Of a DNA stretch of 64,000 nucleotides, positions 24,929 through 33,645 are shown in pieces. This DNA is from Paractinoplanes maris. Lineage in GTDB: Bacteria; Actinomycetota; Actinomycetes; Mycobacteriales; Micromonosporaceae. The notes beneath the pieces were generated by a model. The model saw only the letters and a list, made by a program, of their open reading frames with translations, was not told the DNA's origin and did not search any database. Within the stretch, counting starts at the first letter, position 1. Each line of letters starts with the position of its first letter. A program made the position numbers and the translations under genes. Location: NCBI RefSeq assembly GCF_023544465.1, contig NZ_JALPVL010000014.1:290449-354448 (forward strand), in the 5' to 3' direction.

Positions 24929-25818
24929 CGGACGTCCGCGGCGCCGTAGTAGTCGAGGAAGATCTCCTCGAGGCTCGGCTCGCGCACGACCAGCGCCGTG
25001 ATGTCGGCTGCGGCCAGCGCTTGGAGGACCGGTGCCGGCGAGCCGGTCAGCGTGAACCGCACATGTCCCTCCCCCGCAGACTCCACCGCGCCGACGCCGC
25101 TGACCTCAGCCAGCGCCGGTGGCGAACCCGTGTAGGTGAGGGTCACCTCGGAGCGATGCAGGTCGCGCAGTTCCGGGAGGGAGGCGACCTGGACCAACCG
25201 GCCGGCGCGCAGGATCGCCACCCGGTCGCAGACCGCCTCGACCTCGGCCAGCTGGTGAGAGCTGAGGAAGACCGCCTGGCCGCGTGCGCGGGCGGTCGCG
25301 ACGGCTGTGCGGAATTCCCGCTCCATCAGCGGGTCGAGGCCGCTGGTCGGCTCGTCGAGCACCAGCAACGGGGCGCGGGTGGCGAACGCCGCGATCAGCG
25401 CGACCTTCTGCCGATTGCCGGTCGAATACGTACCGGCCGGCTTCGACGGGTCCAGCTCGAACCGCTGCACCAGTTCGTCGCGGTAGGCCAGGTCGACGCC
25501 CGAGCCGGTGCGCGCTTGCAGGTGCAGGATCTCGGCACCGGTCAGGTGCGGCCACAACGCGACGTCGGCCGGCACATGGGCGAGAAGCCGGTGTGCCCGG
25601 GCGACGTCCGCGGCGTCGATGCCGAACACCCAGGCCCGCCCGGCGGTGGGCCGGGCGAGGCCCAGCAGCAGACGGATGGTGGTGGACTTGCCGGCACCGT
25701 TCGGTCCGAGAAACCCGAACACCTCGCCGGCCGTCACCTCGAGCGTCAGATCGTCGAGTGCCGTCAGGCGCCCGTAGCGTTTGGTGAGGTGGTCGGCGCG
25801 CAGGGCGGAATCACCCAT
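24925..25818 (-). CDS. ABC transporter ATP-binding protein
   Basis: A 297-aa ATPase from ATG 25818 (MGDSALRADHLTKRYG). Walker A is GPNGAGKST at about residue 39, the signature region YSTGNRQKV at about 139, Walker B LLVLDEPTSGLD at about 160, and the H-loop SSHQLAEVE at about 195. The C-terminal 90 residues are the extra domain of drug-export ATPases (DUF4162-like). A start 18 codons upstream would cover a conserved leader motif at 25850 and is rejected. It is the first gene of the two-gene exporter operon. Confidence 0.93.
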   Translation of the reverse strand: MGDSALRADHLTKRYGRLTALDDLTLEVTAGEVFGFLGPNGAGKSTTIRLLLGLARPTAGRAWVFGIDAADVARAHRLLAHVPADVALWPHLTGAEILHLQARTGSGVDLAYRDELVQRFELDPSKPAGTYSTGNRQKVALIAAFATRAPLLVLDEPTSGLDPLMEREFRTAVATARARGQAVFLSSHQLAEVEAVCDRVAILRAGRLVQVASLPELRDLHRSEVTLTYTGSPPALAEVSGVGAVESAGEGHVRFTLTGSPAPVLQALAAADITALVVREPSLEEIFLDYYGAADVR

Positions 25819-25849
25819 CGGAAGGCCCTTCAGTCGTGCGGACGTGACC

Positions 25850-25875
25850 GCCGACCAGGCTTCCCGGCACACCTG
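25850..25875 (-). promoter_or_regulatory. Conserved leader motif, copy 1 (ABC exporter)
   Basis: On the minus strand it reads CAGGTGTGCCGGGAAG followed by CCTGGTCGGC, 32 bp before the start codon of the ABC ATPase. It differs from the copy at 29115 at only 2 of 26 positions. GCCG and CGGC, and CAGG and CCTG, can pair. The function is unknown; a cis-acting RNA is inferred. Confidence 0.6.
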
Positions 25876-25965
25876 CGCCTCACCGTACTCTCGTCGCCGT
25901 CCCGCCGGAACGGCCTGCCGTTGCCGTCGGCGGGATCAATGGGGGATCCGGCGTATCGTCGACGC

Positions 25966-26412
25966 ATGCGTGCTGGTGATGTGGCGGTTCAGATGGACAC
26001 CGTGGCCGAGAGGACGCCGGCCCGTGAGGCCACCCGGCTGCTGGCCGCCCAGGATCTGCCGGGGCTGGTGGTGGTCGACCCGAAAGGCCGGCCGTTGACC
26101 GTGCTGGCCGGCACGCAAGTGTTGCGGATGGCGCTGCCGTCGTACTGCCAGGACGATCCGGCCCTGGCCCGGGTGATCGACGAGGCCGCCGCCGATGTCG
26201 TCCTCGAGGGCATCGGCGACCGCACGGTCGCTGACCTGCTGCCGCGCAACCGTCCCGAGCTGCCGGCCGTCAGCGCCGACGCCACCCTGCTCGAGGTCGC
26301 CTCGGTGATGGCCCGCTCCAACGTGCCGCTGGTCGCCGTGGTCGACCGTGACCGGGTGATGACCGGTGCCATCACCCTGGACGGATTGCTCGACCGCATG
26401 CTCGGCACCTGA
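25966..26412 (+). CDS. CBS domain protein
   Basis: A 148-aa protein, MRAGDVAVQMDTVAERTPAR, made of a tandem CBS pair (about residues 8-60 and 90-145: AREATRLLAAQDLPGLVVVD, TLLEVASVMARSNVPLVAVV). CBS pairs bind adenine nucleotides and regulate transporters or enzymes. The next gene, convergent with a 4-bp gap, encodes an ArsB/NhaD-type transporter, and in related genomes such small CBS proteins commonly lie by that transporter. TATCGT (25954-25959) lies 6 bp before the ATG, suggesting a leaderless transcript. Confidence 0.85.
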   Translation: MRAGDVAVQMDTVAERTPAREATRLLAAQDLPGLVVVDPKGRPLTVLAGTQVLRMALPSYCQDDPALARVIDEAAADVVLEGIGDRTVADLLPRNRPELPAVSADATLLEVASVMARSNVPLVAVVDRDRVMTGAITLDGLLDRMLGT

Positions 26413-26416
26413 GCCG

Positions 26417-27706
26417 TCAGAAGAACCGCAGCCACAGGTACGGCACGGCCAGCGCGACCGAGATGACGGTGACGATCAAGCCGTACTTGGTGAAGCCCCA
26501 GAACGAGATGCGGTGGCCGGCGCGTTCGGCGATGCCGAGCACCACGACGTTCGCCGACGCTCCCACCGCGGTCGCGTTGCCACCGAAATCGGCACCGATG
26601 GCGAGGGCCCACCACAGCACCTGAGCCTTGTCGTTGCCGCCGGCCGCGTCGACCAGCTCGGCGACGATCGGGCTCATCGTGGCCACGTACGGGATGTTGT
26701 CGACGATGGCCGACAGCGCGGCCGACGCCCACAGCAGCAGCATGGTGGCCGGCCACAGCTTGCCCTCGACCGCACCGGTGGCCGCGTGGGCCAGCGTGTC
26801 GATCACGCCGGTGGTGACCAGGCCGCCGACCATGATGAACAGGCCGGCGAAGAAGATCAGCGTCGGCCATTCGACGTCCTGGGCGACCTCGGTGGCGTCG
26901 AGCCGCGACAGAGCCAGCAGCAGCAGGCCGCCGAGCAGGGCGACCACGGACGGTTCCAAGCCGAGCAGCGTGTGGAGGCTGAAGGCGACGAGCACCGCCC
27001 CGAGCACGATCAGGCTGATGATCACCAGCCGGCGGTCGCGGATGGCGTCGGCCTCGCGCAACGCCATCACCCGTTCGACGCGTTCCGCGTCATATCGGAA
27101 CGCCGACCGGAACATGATCCGGCACAACCCCACCAGGACGACCAGCACGGCGAGCACGAGCGGCGCCATCACGCTGAGGAAGTCGTTGAAGGTCAGCCCC
27201 GAACGGCTGGCGATGATGATGTTCGGCGGGTCGCCGACCAGGGTGGCGGCGCCGCCGATGTTGGAGGCCAGGACCTCGGCGATGAGGAACGGCACCGGCG
27301 GTACGCCGAGGCGGTCGCAGACCAGCAGGGTCACCGGTGCGACGAGCAGCACGGTGGTGACGTTGTCGAGCGCGGCGGACACCACCCCGGTGACCACGAT
27401 GAGGATCACCATGATCGGGAACGGTCGCCCGCGGGCCTTCTTGGCCGCCCAGATCGCGACGTACTCGAACAGGCCGGTGCGTTTGAGTACGCCGACGATC
27501 AGCATCATGCCGAGCAGCAGGAAGATGACGTTCCAGTCGATGCCCGACTCTTCGGAGAAGAAGGCGTGCTCGGCGTCGGTGGCGCCGAGCGCCAGCATGA
27601 TCGCCGCCCCGCCGAGCGCGACGGCGACCCGGTTGATCTTCTCGGTGGCGATCAGGACGTAGGCCGTCACGAAGACGAGGACGGCGATCCAAGCCAGTGC
27701 GCTCAT
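26417..27706 (-). CDS. SLC13/ArsB-NhaD family ion transporter
   Basis: A 429-aa membrane protein with about 11-12 segments. The two inverted repeats carry family motifs NIGGAATLVGDPPNIIIAS at about residue 175 and GADFGGNATAVGASANVVV at about 385, plus the intramembrane pieces LDNVTTVLLVAP and VDNIPYVATMSP. These are typical of the ArsB/NhaD/P-protein group (arsenite, sodium or anion transport). No arsenic genes are nearby, whereas NhaA lies upstream, so sodium or anion transport is the better guess. GGGAGAATCC precedes the ATG, and a leader motif lies 35 bp upstream. Confidence 0.9.
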   Translation of the reverse strand: MSALAWIAVLVFVTAYVLIATEKINRVAVALGGAAIMLALGATDAEHAFFSEESGIDWNVIFLLLGMMLIVGVLKRTGLFEYVAIWAAKKARGRPFPIMVILIVVTGVVSAALDNVTTVLLVAPVTLLVCDRLGVPPVPFLIAEVLASNIGGAATLVGDPPNIIIASRSGLTFNDFLSVMAPLVLAVLVVLVGLCRIMFRSAFRYDAERVERVMALREADAIRDRRLVIISLIVLGAVLVAFSLHTLLGLEPSVVALLGGLLLLALSRLDATEVAQDVEWPTLIFFAGLFIMVGGLVTTGVIDTLAHAATGAVEGKLWPATMLLLWASAALSAIVDNIPYVATMSPIVAELVDAAGGNDKAQVLWWALAIGADFGGNATAVGASANVVVLGIAERAGHRISFWGFTKYGLIVTVISVALAVPYLWLRFF

Positions 27707-27740
27707 GGATTCTCCCGAATGCGGTCAGCCGTCATCAATC

Positions 27741-27759
27741 GCCGACCAGGGTTCCCGGA
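27741..27759 (-). promoter_or_regulatory. Conserved leader motif, copy 2 (ArsB/NhaD-like transporter)
   Basis: On the minus strand CGGGAACCCTGGTCGGC, 35 bp before the transporter ATG, shares the core CGGGAA-N-YCTGGTCGGC with the copies at 25850 and 29115. Flanking GATCGAT-like and ATTGAT sequences could close a stem. The region left of the core is not conserved. Confidence 0.5.
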
Positions 27760-27778
27760 TCGATCGCCGGTCCGGTGA

Positions 27779-29080
27779 TCAGGCGGGGTTTCCCTGGCTC
27801 TGGTAAACATCGGGGATGTCGTCCTGGTTCCGGTCGGCCTGCTCCTCGTCGTAGATGCGCCGGTAGGTGCGGTTACGCAGGCGCAGCACCACGGCGGCCA
27901 GCAGCGCGGCCACCAGCGAGCCGATGAGCACGGCGACCTTCACCCGGTCGTCCTGCTCGCCGGGGCCGAACGCGAGCTCCCCGATCAGCAGTGAGACGGT
28001 GAAGCCGACCCCGGCCAGCAGGGCCAGCCCGGCCATGTCGATCCAGGACAGGCCGGAGTCGATGGTCGCGCGGGTGAACCGGGCGGTCAGCCAGGTCGCG
28101 AGCAGGATGCCGATCGGCTTGCCGAGGACCAGGCCGGCGACGATGCCGATGGCGATGGGGTCGGACAGCGCCGACGTCAGGCCCTCGAGTCCGCCGATCG
28201 TGACACCCGCGGCGAACAGGGCGAAGATCGGCACGGCGACGCCGGCCGAGATCGGCCGGAACCGGTGCTCGAAGTGCTCGGCCAGACCGGGCTCGGCCCC
28301 GCGGTCCAGGGCCGGCCGCAGCACCGGCACGGCGAAGCCGAGCAGCACCCCGGCCACGGTGGCGTGCACCCCCGAGGCGTGCACCAGGGCCCAGGCCGCC
28401 GCGGCCAGCGGCAGCAGCAGCCACCACGAGCGCACCCGCCGCTGCACCAGCACGGTGAACAGCGCCAGCGGCACCAGGGCGGCCAGCAGCGGCAGCACCG
28501 CCAGGTGCGCGGTGTAGAACACCGCGATGATCAGGATGGCCAGCAGGTCGTCGACGACGGCCAGGGTCAGCAGGAAGGTCCGCAGGGCCGAGGGCAGGCA
28601 CCGGCCGACCACGGCCAGCACCGCCAGCGCGAACGCGATGTCGGTCGCCGTCGGGATGGCCCAGCCCTTCACCGCACCACCCAGGTTGATCACCGTGTAG
28701 AACACGGCCGGGACGATGACGCCGCCGACCGCGGCGGCCACCGGCACCGCCGCCCGGCGGGGATCCCGCAGGTCACCGGCGACGAACTCCCGTTTGAGCT
28801 CGAGCCCGGCGACGAAGAAGAAGATCGCCAGCAGCCCGTCGGCCGCCCACGCTCCCAGCGTCAGGTTGAGATGCAGCGCCGACGGGCCGATCTCATAGCT
28901 CACCATCGCGTCGTAGTGCTCGCGCCACGGCGAGTTGGCCCAGACCAGCGCGATGACTGTCCCGACCAGGAGCAGGGCCCCGCCGATCGTCTCTTTACGC
29001 AGCACATCGGCGATGCGCCGCGCCTCCGCCCAGGAACCACGGCTGAGCAGACGGGGGACAAGACGAGGTGTTTCGCTCAC
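27779..29080 (-). CDS. nhaA: Na+/H+ antiporter NhaA
   Basis: A 433-aa protein from GTG 29080, with TTTGGAGCG just upstream; a longer frame to 29137 overlaps the leader motif and is rejected. It has 11-12 membrane segments. The key motifs of NhaA are present: FFFVAGLELKREFVAGDL, IPTATDIAFAL and the paired ion-binding aspartates in LAVVDDLLAI. It exchanges internal Na+ for external H+ and supports pH and salt tolerance. The C-terminal 45 residues are a charged cytoplasmic tail. It is downstream of a third copy of the conserved leader motif. Confidence 0.96.
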   Translation of the reverse strand: MSETPRLVPRLLSRGSWAEARRIADVLRKETIGGALLLVGTVIALVWANSPWREHYDAMVSYEIGPSALHLNLTLGAWAADGLLAIFFFVAGLELKREFVAGDLRDPRRAAVPVAAAVGGVIVPAVFYTVINLGGAVKGWAIPTATDIAFALAVLAVVGRCLPSALRTFLLTLAVVDDLLAILIIAVFYTAHLAVLPLLAALVPLALFTVLVQRRVRSWWLLLPLAAAAWALVHASGVHATVAGVLLGFAVPVLRPALDRGAEPGLAEHFEHRFRPISAGVAVPIFALFAAGVTIGGLEGLTSALSDPIAIGIVAGLVLGKPIGILLATWLTARFTRATIDSGLSWIDMAGLALLAGVGFTVSLLIGELAFGPGEQDDRVKVAVLIGSLVAALLAAVVLRLRNRTYRRIYDEEQADRNQDDIPDVYQSQGNPA

Positions 29081-29114
29081 AGGCGCTCCAAATCTGGGGT
29101 CGGTCCAGCCACTT

Positions 29115-29140
29115 GCCGACCAGACTTCCCGGCGCACCTG
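29115..29140 (-). promoter_or_regulatory. Conserved leader motif, copy 3 (nhaA)
   Basis: On the minus strand CAGGTGCGCCGGGAAG followed by TCTGGTCGGC, 35 bp before the nhaA GTG. Relative to copy 1 the changes T to C and C to T leave the CAGG/YCTG pairing intact (G-C versus G-U). Confidence 0.6.
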
Positions 29141-29267
29141 GGGCCAACCCTACCGGCGGACCGTCCGCCCCGCTGTGATCGGGGCAACCCGGGCCACCGA
29201 AACGGCTTTACGTCCCTCGTACGATTCGCTGACGTTCATCGATACCCAGGCCCCTAGCGTCCGGGAC

Positions 29268-30135
29268 ATGACTTTCCTCCGGCACGCTTGCGCGCTGCTC
29301 TCCGCCCTGCCCGTCGCGGTCCTCGATCTTCACCGGCCGCTATCCGCACAACACCGGCATCTTCACCAACGGCGCGCCGCGCGGGCCGGCCTTCGACAAG
29401 CTGCCCGCCAACCCTCCCAAATACCTGGCCGGACGCGAGCCGTTGACCGCCCAAGAGCAGAAGACCATCGACGTGAACTTCCGCAAGCGGGCCCAGGCCG
29501 TACAGTCGGTGGACCGGATGATCGGCTCGCTGCGGGACACCCTCGAGAAGACCGGGGCGGCCGACAACACGATCATTATGTTCAGCTCCGACAACGGGTT
29601 CCACATGGGCGAATACCGGATGACCCCCGGTAAGCAGACGGCTTTCGACACCGACGTGAACGTTCCTCTCATCGTCGCCGGTCCCGGTGTCGGCGTGGGC
29701 AAGACGGTCACCGAACCGGTCGAGAACGTCGATCTGCGGCCGACCTTCGAGGAGCTGGCCGGCGCGACGACGCCGTCCGACGTCGATGGCCGCAGCCTGG
29801 TGCCGCTGCTGGGCGGCGAGCCGGGCCCGGGGTGGCGGACGACCTCACTGATCGAGCACCACGGCCCCAACACCGACCCCGCCGACCCGGACCGCGCGGA
29901 CAAGAACAGCGGCAACCCGGCGACCTACGAGGCCATCCGGACCACCACCTACACCTATGTCGAGTACGCGGACGGGACGAAGGAGTACTACGACCGCCGG
30001 GCCGACCCGAACATGCTGAACAACACCGCCGGGACCCTCTCGTCGCCGGTCCAGGCCGAGCTGGCGGCGACCGTACGGGCCATGAGCGCCTGCCAGGGCC
30101 GGCCGCAGTGCTGGACGGCCGCCGGCGGCCGCTGA
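29268..30135 (+). pseudogene. Sulfatase/phosphatase-superfamily remnant
   Basis: The visible C-terminal half (from 29443) has alkaline-phosphatase-superfamily sulfatase motifs: DNTIIMFSSDNGFHMGEY, KQTAFDTDVNVPLIVAGPG and ENVDLRPTFEELAG. Upstream, MTFLRHAC... in one frame joins PSRSSIFTGRYPHNTGIFTN in another. The join lies where CCPSR (the formylglycine site) should be; a few bases are missing and the catalytic Cys is lost. The N-terminal metal-binding segment is absent and a large middle part between IFTNG and APRGPAF is deleted. The product is therefore inactive. The frame ends 23 bp before a convergent antiporter gene. Confidence 0.75.
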
Positions 30136-30157
30136 ACCACTGCCCGGGCCGGCCGGT

Positions 30158-31435
30158 TCAGGACTGCTCGCTCGCCGGCTCGGGCACGACATCCTGCTGG
30201 TGGGTGCGCTCGTTGGCCCGGTCGAGCAGGCGCATAACCGGTGTGACGGCGATGCCGTGCAGCACGACGGAAACCAGCACGACGAAGCCGATCGTCGCCC
30301 AGACCAGGTCGGCGCCGGGGAAGGCGGCGTGGGTGAGCGCATAGGACAGGTAGTAGAACGAGCCGATGCCGCGGATGCCGAACGCCCCGATCACCCAATG
30401 CTCCGCCGCGCGACCGGGTGCGCCGCGCAAGGACAGGAAACCGGTCACCGGCCGGACGACGAAGATGAGCGCCAGTCCGGCCAGAGCGGCCGGCCAGGTC
30501 AGCGGTTCGAGCAGACCGCCGACGACGGCGCCGCCGAAGAGCAGGAGCAACAGGACGGTCAGCAGGCGCTCGACCTGCTCGGCGAAGTCGTGCAGCACCT
30601 GGTGGTAGTCGTGCGACCGCTCGGCGGCCCGGATCGCCCGCGCGGCCACGAACACCGCGACGAACCCGTAACCCTGGGCGACCTCGGCCACCCCGTACGC
30701 CAGGAAGGTCGCCGCCAGCGCCAGGAACCCCTCGGAATGCTTGGCCAGCCGCAGGCTCTCCTTGCGGGCGCGGAAGAACAGGCGCCCGAGCAGCTTGCCG
30801 ACGATCAGCCCCGCCCCCACCCCGACCACGAGCCGGTAGAGCAGGTCCAGCCAGGCCCACTCCCCCACCCAGCTCAGTCCGGCGGCGCCGGCCATGGCGA
30901 TGGCGGCGTAGACGAACGGGAACGCCAGCCCGTCGTTCAGACCGGCCTCCGAGGTCAGCGCGAACCGCACCTCGTCCTCGGAATCCTCCTCGCCGGTGGG
31001 CTCGCCGACCTGCACGTCGGAAGCCAGCACCGGATCAGTCGGCGCGAGGGCCGCGCCCAGCAGCAGCGCGGTGGCCGGCACCAGGCCGGCCCACCACCAG
31101 CCGAGCAGGGCCATCGCGGCGATCGTGACCGGCATGGCGATCGCCAGCAGCCGCCAGGTCGACGACCATCCCCGCAGGCTCAGCGGCCGGTCGATCTTCA
31201 GGCCGGCGCCCATCAGCGCGACGATCACGCCGATCTCGGTCAGGTGCTCGGTGGCCTTCGGATGGGCCAGCGGGTCGGCGTCCGGCAATCCGATCGGCAG
31301 CGCGAAGACCAGCATGCCGAGCGCGAGGAAGGCGATCGGCATCGACAGCGGCCGTCGCTCCAGGACCCGCGGAAGGATGCCCGCGAGCAGAGCCCCGAAG
31401 CCGATGACCGCGAAAACGACGTCAGAGATCTGCAC
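30158..31435 (-). CDS. Cation:proton antiporter (CPA1 type)
   Basis: A 425-aa membrane protein from GTG 31435. It has about 12 segments with the CPA signature APTDPVLASDVQVG at about residue 132 and TSEAGLNDGLAFP at about 163. A C-terminal conserved block GAFGIRGIGSFYYL is present. It exchanges Na+ or K+ for H+. Unlike NhaP-type proteins with long tails it ends soon after the last segment. It is the third ion antiporter or transporter in this 8-kb stretch and is followed upstream by the erythromycin-esterase-like gene, 43 bp away on the same strand. Confidence 0.9.
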   Translation of the reverse strand: MQISDVVFAVIGFGALLAGILPRVLERRPLSMPIAFLALGMLVFALPIGLPDADPLAHPKATEHLTEIGVIVALMGAGLKIDRPLSLRGWSSTWRLLAIAMPVTIAAMALLGWWWAGLVPATALLLGAALAPTDPVLASDVQVGEPTGEEDSEDEVRFALTSEAGLNDGLAFPFVYAAIAMAGAAGLSWVGEWAWLDLLYRLVVGVGAGLIVGKLLGRLFFRARKESLRLAKHSEGFLALAATFLAYGVAEVAQGYGFVAVFVAARAIRAAERSHDYHQVLHDFAEQVERLLTVLLLLLFGGAVVGGLLEPLTWPAALAGLALIFVVRPVTGFLSLRGAPGRAAEHWVIGAFGIRGIGSFYYLSYALTHAAFPGADLVWATIGFVVLVSVVLHGIAVTPVMRLLDRANERTHQQDVVPEPASEQS

Positions 31436-31478
31436 GGGTCCTCACTTCCCCGCCGAGGCCCGGTCCATGCAAGCCCGG

Positions 31479-32765
31479 TCAGACTCCGGACGGATACGTC
31501 TCCGGCTCGAGCACATCGACGGCGTGCGGGGACAGCGGCCGTACGGCTTGGGACCTGTCGAACCAGAGGAAGGCGTCGTAGCGCTCGCCGAGCACGGTCG
31601 GCACGTAGTTGCCGTATTCCTCACGGGTGGGGTGGTAGACCACGCCGATGGCCCGGTGGTCGAGCTCGCCGGTCAGCACGTCGGGGTGGTCGCCCGGCGG
31701 GAAGACGAACAACGCCTGCTGAGGCGCGGCCGCATGCAGCACGGCTTCGAGGGAGTCGCGCCGGCCCGGCGGCACTGCCATCACCGCCATCGGTGCACCC
31801 CAGGCGTGCCCGGCGACCACGGTGCCGTGGTGCGTGCCGAAGCCGACCAGCACCACCCGGTCGGGGCCGTATCGTTCGCGGGCGAGCTGACCGACGTTCA
31901 CCGTGCCCGACTCGGCCATGTCGGTGGCCCGGGCGTCGCCGACATGGGTGTTGTGCGCCCACACGACTGCCTTGGAGCCCGGCCCGTAGTGCTGCAGGAG
32001 GCGATCCAGGCTCTCGTCCATGTGCCGGTCCCGCACGTTCCAGGACTCGCGGCCGCCGCGCACCATGGCCCGGTAGTAGCGCTCCGCCCCGGCCACCACC
32101 TCGGCGTTCTGCCAGGCCCGGAACCGGTCGGCCCCGTCGGCGGCGGCCCGCCGGCGCAGCGCGGCGAGCAGGTCGATGACCTCGTTCTCGCAACTGGCCG
32201 GCACCATCCGGGTCGCCCAGGCGTACTCCTGCGCGTTCTCGCCGTACGGCTCGAAACACCGATAGGCGGCCAGCGCCGCCGGCACCTGCTCGGGATCGTG
32301 CTCGCGCAGGTAGGTGAGAATCTCGCGCAGCGACTCCCACAGCGAATACACGTCCAGACCGTGGAAACCGGCCCGCTCGGACGCATCGACGCCGGCGTTG
32401 CGGGTGCGCAGCCAGCGCGTGAAGTCGACGACTTCCTCATTGGCCCACATCCAGGTCGGCCACCGCTCGAAACAGAGCAGCGCCTCCCGCGGGTCGGCCG
32501 GCGCGTCCGGCAGGCAGCGGACGGCGCGGTCCACGCGGTCACAGTCGGGCCAGTCGCCCTCGACGGCGACGAACGAGAAGCCCTTCTCCTCGATCAGACG
32601 CCGGCTGATCGCCGCCCGCCACGTATAGAACTCGTGCGTGCCGTGGCTCGCCTCACCCAGCATCACCACCCGGGCGTCACCCACCCGGTCGAGCAGCACG
32701 TCGAGGTCGCCGGGATCGGTCAGCGGCGCGGCCAGTGCCGCCACCTCGTCGCCGTAACGTCCCAT
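31479..32765 (-). CDS. Erythromycin esterase family protein
   Basis: A 428-aa protein with Ere-family motifs: LGEASHGTHEFYTWRA at about residue 36 (His), VAVEGDWPDCDRVD at about 67 (Glu), GFHGLDVYSLWES, and VVWAHNTHVGDAR at about 270 (His). The family contains macrolide esterases and many succinoglycan-biosynthesis-like hydrolases of unknown substrate, so resistance should not be assumed. No signal peptide is seen. It starts at ATG 32765 and is divergent from a degenerate STAS-ATPase gene with a 140-bp gap. Confidence 0.85.
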   Translation of the reverse strand: MGRYGDEVAALAAPLTDPGDLDVLLDRVGDARVVMLGEASHGTHEFYTWRAAISRRLIEEKGFSFVAVEGDWPDCDRVDRAVRCLPDAPADPREALLCFERWPTWMWANEEVVDFTRWLRTRNAGVDASERAGFHGLDVYSLWESLREILTYLREHDPEQVPAALAAYRCFEPYGENAQEYAWATRMVPASCENEVIDLLAALRRRAAADGADRFRAWQNAEVVAGAERYYRAMVRGGRESWNVRDRHMDESLDRLLQHYGPGSKAVVWAHNTHVGDARATDMAESGTVNVGQLARERYGPDRVVLVGFGTHHGTVVAGHAWGAPMAVMAVPPGRRDSLEAVLHAAAPQQALFVFPPGDHPDVLTGELDHRAIGVVYHPTREEYGNYVPTVLGERYDAFLWFDRSQAVRPLSPHAVDVLEPETYPSGV

Positions 32766-32824
32766 GCCGCGGCGTACCCGCCACGGCAGGTCTCATGCGT
32801 CCGGTGCCGGGTGGAATCTCGCCG

Positions 32825-32849
32825 GTGTAGTGACCTTTCGGGCGGGTAC
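32825..32849 (+). promoter_or_regulatory. Sigma-B-like promoter of degenerate STAS-ATPase gene
   Basis: GTGT (32825-32828), 15 bp and GGGTAC (32844-32849) match the GTTT-N15-GGGTAT pattern. The start codon is 57 bp downstream. Confidence 0.5.
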
Positions 32850-32905
32850 CCGCGCCGCATGACAGCGAGCAGGAGACGCTGCGGCGACGATGGCCGGTCG
32901 GACAC

Positions 32906-33640
32906 ATGTGCCCGCTGACCTGGGACGTCGACACGGGCCCGCAGTCCACATTCGTCGCGGTCCACGGTAGACCGGACACGTCTTCCCTGCTGGCCTTGCG
33001 GGCGGCGCTGAAACGCCTGCTCGCTCGGCGACCGGACTGCTTGATCCTCGACTTGCCCGACATGCCGGCGTCCGACCGGATCGTCGTGACCGGCTCGTCG
33101 TTGACGATCGGCTACAGCACCATGGCCTCGGGCACGACGATCCTGCTGAGCCCCGAGCCGCCCATCGACGTCGCCGCGCGTCGCCACGAGCTCGGCCGGA
33201 GCCCCGCGGTCACGGGCCGATTCGCCCATGCCTGCGAGGCACTCGCCGTAGGGTTGCTGAGATCGCCGTCGTTCGTCGAGCAGATTCTGCCGATCTCCGG
33301 CTCGGCCCGCGCGGCCCGCGACATCGTGACCCAGGCCTGCCTGGCCTGGGATCTGACCCACCTCACCGGGGCCGCCGCGCTGCTGGCCAGTGAACTGGTC
33401 AGCCAGACCGTCCGGCGGGCGTCGACCATCATGACGGTCGTGGCGCTGCTGGACCGCGGAATCCTCTACCTCTGGGTCCGGGCCGGCCGGCAGCCGCCCC
33501 CGGAACCACCGGACGAGCACTGTGCCGCCCTCGAATCACTCGTCATCGACGCCCTGGCTGACCGGTGGGGGCTGCTGCCGGACGGCGACGACAAAGTGAT
33601 CTGGGCGGCCATGCCGGTCGAGATCGCGGCGGCGCGGTAG
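32906..33640 (+). CDS. Degenerate STAS-ATPase paralog
   Basis: A 244-aa protein that aligns over its whole length with the STAS-ATPase at 22402: both share the helix-turn around ILPISGSARAARDIVTQACLAWD. However, the ATPase N box reads SELVSQTVRRA (Gln for the essential Asn), and the GxGL motif is replaced by CAALESLVIDAL. ATP binding is therefore unlikely. The STAS-like part (CLILDLPDMPASDRI) also lacks a clear phosphorylation Ser loop. It may be a decoy or binding partner. A sigma-B-like promoter precedes it. It converges with the ChaB-like gene, 5 bp away. Confidence 0.7.
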   Translation: MCPLTWDVDTGPQSTFVAVHGRPDTSSLLALRAALKRLLARRPDCLILDLPDMPASDRIVVTGSSLTIGYSTMASGTTILLSPEPPIDVAARRHELGRSPAVTGRFAHACEALAVGLLRSPSFVEQILPISGSARAARDIVTQACLAWDLTHLTGAAALLASELVSQTVRRASTIMTVVALLDRGILYLWVRAGRQPPPEPPDEHCAALESLVIDALADRWGLLPDGDDKVIWAAMPVEIAAAR

Positions 33641-33645
33641 CGGCA

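Noticed and set aside
25021..25965. Plus-strand open frame upstream of the CBS gene
   Set aside because: It is antisense to the ABC ATPase gene; only the part from ATG 25966 has family motifs.
25850..29140. The CGGGAAG leader motif as a cobalamin riboswitch
   Set aside because: The GGGAA core recalls the cobalamin class, but the long conserved B12-box and downstream CCGGTG...CCGC elements are absent, and the genes are not cobalamin related.
30200..32179. 659-residue plus-strand frame
   Set aside because: It covers two genes on the opposite strand (antiporter and erythromycin-esterase-like) and has antisense composition.
31479..32765. Macrolide resistance gene
   Set aside because: The erythromycin-esterase family contains many hydrolases with other substrates; no resistance genes or mobile elements adjoin it.
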